A stretch of 6,506 bases of DNA from NCBI GenBank assembly GCA_900541585.1, contig UQKD01000043.1, positions 1 through 6,506 of the forward strand, read 5' to 3'. The notes below the pieces were generated by a model that saw only the letters and a program-made list of their open reading frames with translations, searched no databases and was not told the DNA's origin. A program made the position numbers and the translations under genes. Shown piece by piece: positions 1 to 6,130 of this stretch; positions within the stretch are counted from its first letter, which is position 1, and each line of letters opens with the position of its first letter. The DNA is from an uncultured Alistipes sp. Its GTDB lineage: Bacteria > Bacteroidota > Bacteroidia > Bacteroidales > Rikenellaceae.

Positions 1-66
1 CCTTCGAAGATCGAGATTCAGCAGATCATCCGCGACGGTATTAACTTAATGATCAGGGAGGCTTAA
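1..66 (+). CDS. nqrA: NqrA, C-terminal end only (Na+-translocating NADH:quinone reductase subunit A)
   Basis: Frame 1 is open from the window edge to a TAA at 64-66 and gives 21 residues beginning PSKIEIQQIIRDG. The tail resembles the C-terminal end of NqrA, and the gene lies directly before nqrB, as it does in nqr operons generally. NqrA is the cytoplasm-facing subunit of the Na+-NQR complex. Only two bases separate its stop from the nqrB start, and the nqrB ribosome binding site lies inside this coding end, so the two genes are surely co-transcribed. The assignment depends more on position than on the short peptide. Everything upstream, including the operon promoter, lies outside the window. 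Confidence 0.8.
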   Translation, partial: PSKIEIQQIIRDGINLMIREA

Positions 67-68
67 AG

Positions 69-1196
69 ATGGGACTTCGTAAATTCATGGACAATATCAA
101 GCCCACCTTCTCCAAGGGAGGCAAGCTGGGCTTTCTGGAGTCGACGTTCGATGCGTTCGAAACGTTCCTCTTCGTACCCGACACCACGACCTCGAAGGGC
201 GCGCACATCCGCGACTGCAACGACATGAAACGTACGATGATCATGGTCGTCGCGGCGCTGATGCCGGCTTTTCTGTTCGGTTGCTACAATACGGGCATCC
301 AGGTCGGACTCGAAGGCTTTGAGGCCTTCTTCTACGGACTGGTCCGCGTGCTGCCGATGGTCTGCGTTTCCTATATCGTGGGTCTGGGCATCGAGTTCGG
401 GTTCGCGCAGGCGCGCGGCCACGAGGTCAACGAGGGTTTCCTCGTCACGGGTCTGCTGATCCCGATGATCTTCCCGGTGTCGACGCCGCTCTGGATGGTC
501 GCGCTGTCGACGGCTTTCGCCGTGGTCTTCGGCAAGGAGGTCTTCGGCGGTACGGGCATGAACGTCTTCAACCCCGCGCTGCTGGCGCGCGCCTTCGCCT
601 TCTTCGCCTACACCCCTTCGATGTCGGGTGAGACGGTGTGGTACTCCGACTGGACGATGATGGGCGCGCAGGTCGACGGCATCACCGGCGCCACGGCCCT
701 CGAACAGCTCGGCACGACCGGCGCGATGAACTTCTCGCCGCTGGACGCCTTCCTGGGCTTCATCCCCGGATCGTTCGCCGAGACTTCGACGCTGGCCATC
801 CTTCTCGGCGGCGCCATCCTCCTGTTCACGGGCATCGCCTCGTGGCGCACGATGGTGTCGGTGTTCGTCGGCGGACTGGCGATGGGCTACCTCTTCCAGG
901 CGCTCGGCGTGACGGCCTATCCCGCCTGGTATCACCTGATCGTCGGCGGCTTCGCCTTCGGTGCGGTCTTTATGGCCACCGATCCCGTGACTTCGTCGCA
1001 GACCGATACGGGCAAGTACATCGTCGGCCTGCTGACCGGTGCGCTGGCCGTGCTGATCCGCGTGGTCAACCCGGCCTATCCCGAGGGCATGATGCTTTCG
1101 ATTCTCTTCATGAATGCGCTGGCGCCGCTGGTCGACTACTACGTGGTCGAGGCCAATATTTCGCGCCGCAGGAAACGTGTCAAACTCGCAAAATAG
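69..1196 (+). CDS. nqrB: NqrB, membrane subunit with covalent FMN of the Na+-pumping NADH:quinone reductase
   Basis: NqrB is the large integral membrane subunit that carries covalent FMN, forms the quinone site and takes part in Na+ translocation. The 375-residue protein has many hydrophobic segments (roughly 55-75, 87-110, 125-160, 242-258, 264-305, 316-332 and 340-360). The flavinylation motif DGITGAT lies at 203-209, and T209 is the expected FMN-linked threonine. Other family signatures are HEVNEGFLVTG near 118-128, KEVFGGTGMNVFNPAL near 156-171, and MATDPVTSSQT near 302-312. It ends in a basic tail (RRRKR). The length is somewhat below the roughly 410 residues of the Vibrio protein but nothing essential is missing. 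A strong AGGGAGG site at 55-61 supports the start at 69. The covalent FMN needs an ApbE-type flavin transferase, which is not encoded in this window. Confidence 0.97.
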   Translation: MGLRKFMDNIKPTFSKGGKLGFLESTFDAFETFLFVPDTTTSKGAHIRDCNDMKRTMIMVVAALMPAFLFGCYNTGIQVGLEGFEAFFYGLVRVLPMVCVSYIVGLGIEFGFAQARGHEVNEGFLVTGLLIPMIFPVSTPLWMVALSTAFAVVFGKEVFGGTGMNVFNPALLARAFAFFAYTPSMSGETVWYSDWTMMGAQVDGITGATALEQLGTTGAMNFSPLDAFLGFIPGSFAETSTLAILLGGAILLFTGIASWRTMVSVFVGGLAMGYLFQALGVTAYPAWYHLIVGGFAFGAVFMATDPVTSSQTDTGKYIVGLLTGALAVLIRVVNPAYPEGMMLSILFMNALAPLVDYYVVEANISRRRKRVKLAK

Positions 1197-1201
1197 GGGA
1201 G
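1195..1201 (+). promoter_or_regulatory. Ribosome binding site that fixes the nqrC start
   Basis: AGGGGAG overlaps the nqrB stop codon and lies seven bases before the ATG at 1209. It shows that translation of nqrC begins ahead of the rubredoxin domain. The next in-frame ATG (codon 56) lies inside the membrane helix, so it cannot be the real start. Confidence 0.75.
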
Positions 1202-1208
1202 ATAAGCT

Positions 1209-2060
1209 ATGGCAACGAAAAAATTCAAATGCAACGTCTGCGGCTACATCCACGAAGGAGACGCCGCGCCCGCTAACTGCCCCGTCTGCGGAGTTCCCGC
1301 CTCGGAATTCACCGAGCTGAAGCCGGAGAAGAAGGGCCTGCTGAGCGACAAGAACGGCAACGCCTATATTATTATGTACTCGACGGTGATGGTCGTCGTC
1401 GTGGCCACGCTGCTCGCGCTGGCCGCGCTGGGACTCCAGAAACGTCAGTACGAGAACGAACTCAACGAGAAGAAGCACGCCATCCTCGCGTCGCTGTCGG
1501 CCGGGGACCGGTCCTACGACGAGTTCATCGACGCCTATGTCGTCGACAAGGACGGCCGGCGGATCGACGGCGAGGATGTCTTCGCCCTGCTCAACGACCT
1601 GCCGGGGACCTTCGGGGCGGGCAAATTCCCGATCTTCGAGGCCCGGGACGGCCGCGTGGTCATTCCCGTGACCGGGATGGGTCTCTGGGGTCCCGTCTGG
1701 GGCTATGTGGCTCTCGAGAAGGACATGAACACCGTCGCCGGCATCATCATGGCCCACAAGGGCGAGACCCCGGGTCTCGGCGCCGAGATCGCGACGCCCA
1801 AGTACCAGGCCAATTTCGTCGGCAAGACGATCTTCGAGGGCGACAAGTTCGTCTCGGTGACGCTCCGTAAGGGCGGCGCCAAGGACCCCGCACACGAGGT
1901 GGACGCCATTTCGGGCGGTACGAAGACCTCGGACGGCGTGACGGCGATGCTCTACAACAGCCTGGAGAACTACCTGCCCCTGCTGGAGGCCAAGCGCGGC
2001 GCTGCGGCCCCCGCTCCGGCCGAAGTGTCTAACGAAGAAAACGTAGAAAACAATGAGTAA
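1209..2060 (+). CDS. nqrC: NqrC with an N-terminal rubredoxin domain (FMN subunit of the Na+-pumping NADH:quinone reductase)
   Basis: NqrC accepts electrons from the NqrD/E iron-sulfur centre on a covalent FMN and passes them to NqrB. The 283-residue product has three parts. Residues 1-40 form a rubredoxin-like zinc-ribbon/iron site with C8, C11, C24 and C27. Residues about 52-76 form one membrane helix, preceded by a lysine-rich stretch (KPEKKG), which predicts that the N-terminus is cytoplasmic. The rest is the periplasmic flavin domain, with [14 protein letters not shown] near 156-169, [12 protein letters not shown] near 183-194, and the flavinylation motif [10 protein letters not shown] at 232-241, where T238 is the expected FMN site. 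The third residue of the usual SGAT is Gly here. The tail from about 264 is Ala/Pro- and Glu/Asn-rich. NqrC proteins normally begin just before the helix, so the first 45 or so residues are an addition. The stop overlaps nqrD by eight bases. Confidence 0.96.
   Translation: MATKKFKCNVCGYIHEGDAAPANCPVCGVPASEFTELKPEKKGLLSDKNGNAYIIMYSTVMVVVVATLLALAALGLQKRQYENELNEKKHAILASLSAGDRSYDEFIDAYVVDKDGRRIDGEDVFALLNDLPGTFGAGKFPIFEARDGRVVIPVTGMGLWGPVWGYVALEKDMNTVAGIIMAHKGETPGLGAEIATPKYQANFVGKTIFEGDKFVSVTLRKGGAKDPAHEVDAISGGTKTSDGVTAMLYNSLENYLPLLEAKRGAAAPAPAEVSNEENVENNE
1224..1319 (+). other. Rubrerythrin-type rubredoxin domain encoded at the 5' end of nqrC
   Basis: The translated segment reads [16 protein letters not shown], then CPVCG, then EFTEL. 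The metal ligands follow CX2C-X12-CX2C. This is the compact rubredoxin spacing found at the C-terminus of rubrerythrins, not the longer spacing of free rubredoxins. The CGYIHEG and CPVCG loops match that family closely. Such sites hold one iron in four thiolates and carry single electrons. Binding of iron, rather than zinc, is inferred from the family. The domain sits before the NqrC membrane helix, on the predicted cytoplasmic side. Confidence 0.9.
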
Positions 2061-2709
2061 GATGGAAAAAGAGCCTTTGTTTTCGGCAAAGAACCTCAAA
2101 TACCTGACCGGCCCCTTCTCGGCGAACAACCCGGTCATCGTGCAGATCCTCGGTATCTGCTCGGCGCTGGCCGTCACCGTACAGCTCAAGCCCGCCATCG
2201 TCATGGCACTCTCCGTGACAGTCGTCACGGCCTTCTCGAACCTGGTGATGTCGCTGCTGCGCAACGGCGTTCCCTCGCGCATCCGCATCATCGTCCAGCT
2301 GGTGGTCATCGCCGCGCTGGTGATCCTCGTCGACCAGGTGCTCAAGGCCTTCGTCTACGAAGTCTCGAAACAGCTGTCGGTCTACGTCGGACTGATCATC
2401 ACCAACTGTATCGTCATGGGCCGCATCGAGGCCTTCGCGCTGGCCAACAAACCCTGGGCGTCGTTCCTCGACGGCATCGGCAACGGTCTGGGCTACGGCC
2501 TGATTCTGGTCATCGTGGCCTTCTTCCGCGAGCTTTTCGGTTCGGGCAGCCTTCTGGGTTACCGGATCATTCCCGAGAGCTGGTACATGGCCGAGGGCGG
2601 ATTCTACGCCAACTGCGGACTGATGCTCTTCCCGCCCATGGCGCTGATCATCGTGGGCTGCATCATCTGGGTGCACCGTTCGCGCAACAAGGACTTACAG
2701 GAAAAATAG
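2053..2709 (+). CDS. nqrD: NqrD, membrane subunit of the Na+-pumping NADH:quinone reductase
   Basis: NqrD is a polytopic membrane protein that pairs with NqrE as an inverted-topology homologue. Together they hold an iron-sulfur centre in the membrane that relays electrons from NqrF to NqrC. The 218-residue protein has about six hydrophobic segments. The two conserved ligand cysteines are C36 (GICSALA) and C119 (TNCIVMGR). [11 protein letters not shown] near 159-169 is another family signature. The length is close to that of other NqrD proteins. The start ATG lies in the last codons of nqrC (shared sequence ATGAGTAA) with no strong ribosome binding site, which suggests translation coupled to nqrC. 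A second Met at codon 4 is an alternative start. Confidence 0.97.
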   Translation: MSKMEKEPLFSAKNLKYLTGPFSANNPVIVQILGICSALAVTVQLKPAIVMALSVTVVTAFSNLVMSLLRNGVPSRIRIIVQLVVIAALVILVDQVLKAFVYEVSKQLSVYVGLIITNCIVMGRIEAFALANKPWASFLDGIGNGLGYGLILVIVAFFRELFGSGSLLGYRIIPESWYMAEGGFYANCGLMLFPPMALIIVGCIIWVHRSRNKDLQEK

Positions 2710-2713
2710 GAGG
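2708..2713 (+). promoter_or_regulatory. Ribosome binding site of nqrE overlapping the nqrD stop
   Basis: AGGAGG lies seven bases before the nqrE ATG at 2721 and shares bases with the nqrD TAG. It is a full Shine-Dalgarno match, which is notable because most Bacteroidetes genes lack one. Confidence 0.75.
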
Positions 2714-2720
2714 ATAACGT

Positions 2721-3329
2721 ATGGAATCATTGAATATCTTTATCCGGTCGATCTTTATCGACAACATGGTCTTCGCCTTCTTCTTCGGCATGTGCTCCTA
2801 CATCGCCGTGTCGAAGAGCGTGAAGACGGCCCTGGGACTCGGCGCCGCCGTTACGTTCGTGATGGTGATGACCGTTCCGCTGAACTACCTCTTGTACGAA
2901 TACGTGCTGAAGGCCAATGCGCTGATCGAGGGCGTGGACCTGAACTTCCTGTCGTTCATCGTCTTCATCGCCACCATCGCGGCGTTCGTGCAGCTGGTGG
3001 AGATGATCGTCGAGAAATTCTCGCCGACGCTTTACAGCCAGCTGGGCATCTTCCTGCCGCTGATCGCCGTGAACTGCGCCATCATGGGCGGCTCGCTGTT
3101 CATGCAGCAGAAGGTCGACGGCGGCGAACTGACGTCGCTCTGGCAGACGATCGTCTACGGACTCGGCTCCGGCCTGGGCTGGTGGCTGGCGATCGTGATG
3201 ATGGCCGCCATCCGCGAGAAGACGACCTATTCGCACATCCCCGCGGCGCTCAAAGGCCCCGGCATCGCCTTCATCATCACCGGTCTGATGGGTATCGCCT
3301 TCATGATCTTCTCGGGCATCCAGTTCTAA
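2721..3329 (+). CDS. nqrE: NqrE, membrane subunit of the Na+-pumping NADH:quinone reductase
   Basis: NqrE is the membrane partner and homologue of NqrD, and supplies the other half of the cysteine ligands for the iron-sulfur centre buried between them. The 202-residue length is typical. The ligand cysteines are C25 (FGMCSYIAV) and C119 (VNCAIMGG). The N-terminal stretch IFIDNMVFAFFFGMC, the EKFSPTLYSQLGIFLPLI segment near 98-115 and the AIREK turn near 163-167 are characteristic. About six membrane helices fill most of the chain. The start is set by the strong AGGAGG site overlapping the nqrD stop. Nothing in the gene departs from the family. Confidence 0.97.
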   Translation: MESLNIFIRSIFIDNMVFAFFFGMCSYIAVSKSVKTALGLGAAVTFVMVMTVPLNYLLYEYVLKANALIEGVDLNFLSFIVFIATIAAFVQLVEMIVEKFSPTLYSQLGIFLPLIAVNCAIMGGSLFMQQKVDGGELTSLWQTIVYGLGSGLGWWLAIVMMAAIREKTTYSHIPAALKGPGIAFIITGLMGIAFMIFSGIQF

Positions 3330-3352
3330 CCTTTAAAAAGAGATTCCGATAA

Positions 3353-4615
3353 ATGACTACAACGATTTTAATTGCGATTGCGGCCTTTTTGGCCATAACG
3401 CTCGTGCTGGTCGCACTGCTTCTCTATGCGAAGGCGAAACTGACCTCCTCGGGCGATGTCGTAATCGACATCAACGGCGGCGAGAAGGTCATCACGACCG
3501 AAAGCGGTTCGACGCTGCTTTCGACGCTGGCCAACAACAAGGTGTTCCTGCCGTCGGCGTGCGGCGGCAGCGGTTCGTGCGGCATGTGCAAATGCCAGGT
3601 GCTCGAAGGCGGCGGCGACATCCTGCCCACCGAGACGGGTTTCATTTCGCGCAAGCTGGCCAAGGACCACTGGCGCCTCGGCTGCCAGGTGAAGGTCAAG
3701 GAGAATATGAAAATCCGTGTTCCCGAGGCCGTGCTGGGCGTCAAGAAGTGGGAGTGCACGGTGGTCTCGAACCGCAATATCTCGACTTTCCTCAAGGAGT
3801 TCGTCGTGAAGCTGCCCGAGGGCGAGAACCTCAAGTTCCGCAGCGGCGGCTACATCCAGATCGACATTCCGAAGTACGACGCCATCAAGTTCTCGTCGAT
3901 GGACGTGGACGAGAAGTACCGCGCCGACTGGGACAAGTTCAAGATGTGGGACCTCGTCGCCACCAACCCCGAGCCGACGTTCCGCGCCTACTCGATGGCC
4001 AACCACCCGGCCGAGGGCAACATCATCATGCTCAATATCCGTATCGCCACGCCTCCGTTCGACAAGGCTACGGGCGGCTTCATGAAGGTCAACCCGGGCA
4101 TCTGCTCGTCGTATGTCTTCTCGCGCAAGCCGGGTGACAAGATCACGATTTCGGGTCCTTACGGCGAATTCTTCCTGCCGGACAACCTGCCCGATACGCA
4201 GGAGCTGATCTTCATCGGCGGCGGTGCGGGCATGGCTCCGATGCGCAGCCACCTGATGCACCTGTTCAAGACCGAAAAGACCAGGCGTCCCGTGTCGTTC
4301 TGGTACGGTGCGCGCGCGCTGAAGGAGGTTCCCTACCTCGACGAGTTCCATCAGATCGAGAAGGATTTCCCCAACTTCAAGTTCAACCTGGCGCTCGACC
4401 GTCCCGATCCCGAGGCGGACGCTGCCGGAGTGAAGTATACGCCGGGCTTCGTGCACAACGTGCTCTACGAAAACTACCTCAAGAACCACCAGGCTCCCGA
4501 GGACTGCATCTACCTCATGTGCGGACCTCCGATGATGATCGCGTCGGTCGTCAAGATGCTCGACAACCTCGGCGTGCCGCCGGAGAATATCCTCTACGAC
4601 AACTTCGGCAGTTAG
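3353..4615 (+). CDS. nqrF: NqrF, NADH dehydrogenase subunit (FAD, 2Fe-2S) of the Na+-pumping NADH:quinone reductase
   Basis: NqrF is the electron entry point: it oxidises NADH on FAD and passes electrons one at a time through its 2Fe-2S cluster into the membrane part. The 420-residue protein has an N-terminal membrane anchor (about 4-26). A ferredoxin domain follows, with cluster ligands C70, C76, C79 and C111 (ACGGSGSCGMC, then LGC). The FAD-binding motif RAYSMAN lies at 211-217. The NADH-binding half carries IGGGAGMAPMRSH (288-300) and CGPPMM (390-395), and the chain ends YDNFGS, where an aromatic residue near the flavin is usual. Length and domain order match the family. The start follows nqrE by 23 bases, with only a weak purine stretch (AAAAAGAGA) before it. 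It is the last gene of the operon. Confidence 0.97.
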   Translation: MTTTILIAIAAFLAITLVLVALLLYAKAKLTSSGDVVIDINGGEKVITTESGSTLLSTLANNKVFLPSACGGSGSCGMCKCQVLEGGGDILPTETGFISRKLAKDHWRLGCQVKVKENMKIRVPEAVLGVKKWECTVVSNRNISTFLKEFVVKLPEGENLKFRSGGYIQIDIPKYDAIKFSSMDVDEKYRADWDKFKMWDLVATNPEPTFRAYSMANHPAEGNIIMLNIRIATPPFDKATGGFMKVNPGICSSYVFSRKPGDKITISGPYGEFFLPDNLPDTQELIFIGGGAGMAPMRSHLMHLFKTEKTRRPVSFWYGARALKEVPYLDEFHQIEKDFPNFKFNLALDRPDPEADAAGVKYTPGFVHNVLYENYLKNHQAPEDCIYLMCGPPMMIASVVKMLDNLGVPPENILYDNFGS

Positions 4616-4653
4616 TTTTTCGATTTTATAGGGTATCTTTCGCCCTGCCTTGT

Positions 4654-4697
4654 CTGCCCCGAATGGGAAATAGGAAACTATGTCCCATCCGGGGCAG
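4654..4697 (+). terminator. Long GAAA-capped hairpin after nqrF, likely operon end
   Basis: CTGCCCCG pairs with CGGGGCAG. After one A/C mismatch ATGGGA pairs with TCCCAT, and after one A/G mismatch ATAG pairs with CTAT around a GAAA loop at 4674-4677. The stem has 18 pairs and begins 39 bases after the nqrF stop. No T-run follows it on either strand, so it is not a textbook intrinsic terminator. It could instead protect the 3' end of the nqr transcript or block read-through from the opposing DGR side. The hairpin itself is plain in the sequence; the function is inferred. Confidence 0.6.
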
Positions 4698-4939
4698 TCT
4701 GCGTTAGGACAAAATCTGCTCCTCTAAAATCAAAAAACGTACCTGCATCGCTCTGATGCCGAAACGCTTTCTTCGGAGGATATGGCGTTTTCGTTCCGGA
4801 ATATTGAGGGACATAAACACATTGACAAGCGCTGTACGCTATATAGTATATGGGGCGTATGATTTTGAATATTTAAAATATTTGGAATACGAATATCAAG
4901 GCGCATTGTCAATAACCTCTAACCATTGATATACAGAAC
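4698..4939. other. Non-coding AT-rich spacer between the nqr operon and the DGR remnant
   Basis: I see no credible gene here. The GC content falls sharply compared with the nqr genes. A 60-codon open frame on the - strand (4730-4912) matches nothing I recognise and is probably chance. The stretch contains a separated inverted repeat (ATTGACAAGCGC at 4821-4832 against GCGCATTGTCAAT at 4901-4913, one extra base in the second arm) and two near-palindromic AT tracts around 4840-4885. It also has a short imperfect hairpin (GAAACGC 4761-4767 with GCGTTTTC 4785-4792). Confidence 0.5.
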
Positions 4940-5627
4940 CTATAATTGAGTATGTTCGGTAGTTAATACCTCTTTTGTATCTTGTTCGAACGGGAGTTTC
5001 CGACGCTGTTTGAACTCTTTTTTCAGTATGGCTTTACGGTAGTTTGCCGTGAAGTCGAAATAACGCTTCAGGGGTGATTTCCGGAACTGCCCGTTCAGAA
5101 TCCGGTAGGCCTGGAAATGCCAGGTGTCCGCAGTAGGAATTGATCACGGCCGGCATTTCCGCGAGTCGTTCGGGCTGCGGCTCTTCCCTTTGGCATTCCC
5201 GTTCTAGTTTGCGGATCGCCGCATGGAACATGTTGACGGTTCGTGTGGCCGGATAGTATCGGTGCGGCCTGATGCAGGCCCTTAAGAACAAGACGCCCTT
5301 CGAGTAGTGTTGCAGTACGATTTTGTCGGGGTGGAGCGTCAGCTTCAGTTCCGGGAACAAGAAGTCGTTCAGACGCGGGATCAGCCCTCGCAGGTGGTTC
5401 CGGAATGCCGAGGCGAAGATCTCACCTTTGCCCGGATACTCCGTAATGAAGCACATGCAGGGCCGGAGGCGGTATGTCCGCTCTCGGATCTGTTCGTGTA
5501 ACGCGACGAGGTTATGTTCCGGATCCATTTCAAAGGAGAGTTGGCTTTTCGTGTTCTTTTTATGTTTTCTCGCATCGAAATAGGCTTGGAAAATATCGGT
5601 TAGCAATTTTTCGGATCCGATATCCAT
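4940..5627 (-). pseudogene. Diversity-generating retroelement reverse transcriptase, core-deleted and frameshifted
   Basis: An intact enzyme of this family copies a template-repeat RNA with errors at adenines and so diversifies a target gene. From the ATG at 5627 the protein starts MDIGSEKLLTDIFQAYFDARK, continues to SQLSFE, and reaches the finger motif GEIFASAFR at residues 68-76. It then jumps (near 5385-5400) straight to LIPRLNDFLFPELKLTLHPDK and QHYSKG, which follow the palm domain in intact relatives. The catalytic palm with the YxDD motif, probably more than 150 residues, is missing without loss of frame. The C-terminal part INSYCGHL is followed by a one-base shift near 5120. In the next frame the expected HFQAYRILNGQFRKSP tail runs to a TAG at 4940-4942. 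The unshifted frame instead stops at 5034. The enzyme cannot be active. An earlier in-frame ATG at 5672 falls inside the template repeat and is unlikely to be the start. Confidence 0.87.
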
Positions 5628-5650
5628 ACAGGCAAGAGTGGTTTGAGCCG

Positions 5651-5842
5651 TGTAAATTCTTGGACGGGGCACACGGGGAAGCCGTCGGAGCGGTTGTTGT
5701 TCAACGGGTTGACGCTACCCGAGTTGAAGTTCAGTTTGCGCCCGTTCGTCGTCGAGTTCGGCACCGCCGTCCACGAATAGCCGTTGCCCGTAACGTTGTT
5801 CAACGCGCCGGATGTGTTGTTGCGGTAGCCCGAAACCGGGAT
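5651..5842 (-). repeat. DGR template repeat (TR), AAC-rich
   Basis: Read on the - strand, this segment would encode IPVSGYRNNTSGALNNV, then GNGYSW, PNSTTNG, LNFNSG, NPLNNNR, and GFPV to VQEF. That is the lectin-like C-terminal fold of Bacteroidales DGR target proteins. There are 13 AAC codons in about 55 positions, at the usual variable sites. A template carries AAC at these sites, whereas a diversified variable repeat would show scattered substitutions at the adenines. The segment ends just upstream of the reverse transcriptase start, the usual place for a TR, and the frame runs on past VQEF without a stop, unlike a target gene. An open frame (5600-5881) covers it but is probably not translated. 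No second copy (variable repeat) exists in the window. A few codons, such as AAA, AGC and TAT, where AAC might be expected, may be later mutations. Confidence 0.8.
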
Positions 5843-5881
5843 ACAGTAATCGCTTGCTAAATGCAGAGGGGTATCCAACAA

Positions 5882-6130
5882 GAGTGGGACTATAGGAATG
5901 CAACGGCTTGGTTTATCGAGTCGCTACATGTTTGTAGATAGAATAGGTAACGAGAAGGTAACGGTTTATTTTCAGTTAATTGCACGAAAATGCCGTATTT
6001 CAAATAGCCTCTTGCAAGATAGGGAAAATCTTCGGGATCGCAAATTCTATTCGATCGAAGAAAAAAATGGCTGAATCAACAAGCTATTGCAATAGTAACT
6101 TAAAAATTGAAGGATTTATTTTTTAGATAA
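5882..6130. other. AT-rich spacer without a recognised gene
   Basis: This stretch lies upstream of the template repeat, where some DGRs carry the accessory gene avd. No avd-like or target-gene sequence can be read here on either strand, and all frames are cut by stops. It contains the promoter candidate on the - strand, a short direct repeat AGGTAACG (5945-5952 and 5956-5963, 11 bases apart), and a 19-codon open frame from the ATG at 6067 with no support. Base composition is clearly poorer in GC than the coding parts. Confidence 0.5.
6013..6044 (-). promoter_or_regulatory. Bacteroidetes-type promoter candidate for the TR and reverse transcriptase
   Basis: On the - strand TTTG (6041-6044) is followed after 19 bases by TATCTTGCA (6013-6021). 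This is close to the Bacteroidetes pattern TTTG-N19-21-TAnnTTTG, with one T missing from the -7 box. It points toward the template repeat, about 170 bases ahead of it. It is only a pattern match and may itself be decayed. Confidence 0.4.

Noticed and set aside
638..1276. A + strand frame of 212 codons inside nqrB
   Set aside because: It is an Arg-rich out-of-frame reading of nqrB, which carries the conserved residues in its own frame.
63..2345. A 760-codon open frame on the - strand across nqrB, nqrC and part of nqrD
   Set aside because: It lies opposite genes with full family motifs, its composition (rich in Arg, His, Asp, Glu, Gln) is typical of antisense frames in GC-rich DNA, and it has no recognisable domain.
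2029..3236. Two further long - strand frames opposite nqrD and nqrE
   Set aside because: They have low-complexity Asp/His/Arg-rich antisense composition with no motif or ribosome binding site of note.
3368..4489. A 373-codon open frame on the - strand opposite nqrF
   Set aside because: It shadows a gene with complete FAD, NADH and 2Fe-2S motifs, has biased composition and no family signature.
4730..4912. A 60-codon open frame on the - strand in the spacer
   Set aside because: No recognisable family, no clear start signal, and the stretch is AT-rich; probably chance.
5600..5881. The - strand frame over the template repeat as a protein-coding gene or as a target-gene variable repeat
   Set aside because: It lacks the body of a target protein, runs past VQEF without a stop, overlaps the RT start and is AAC-rich at the variable sites, which fits an untranslated template.
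5945..5963. AGGTAACG direct repeat as an attachment site or CRISPR-like repeat
   Set aside because: Only two eight-base copies, 11 bases apart, with no further units and no integrase nearby.
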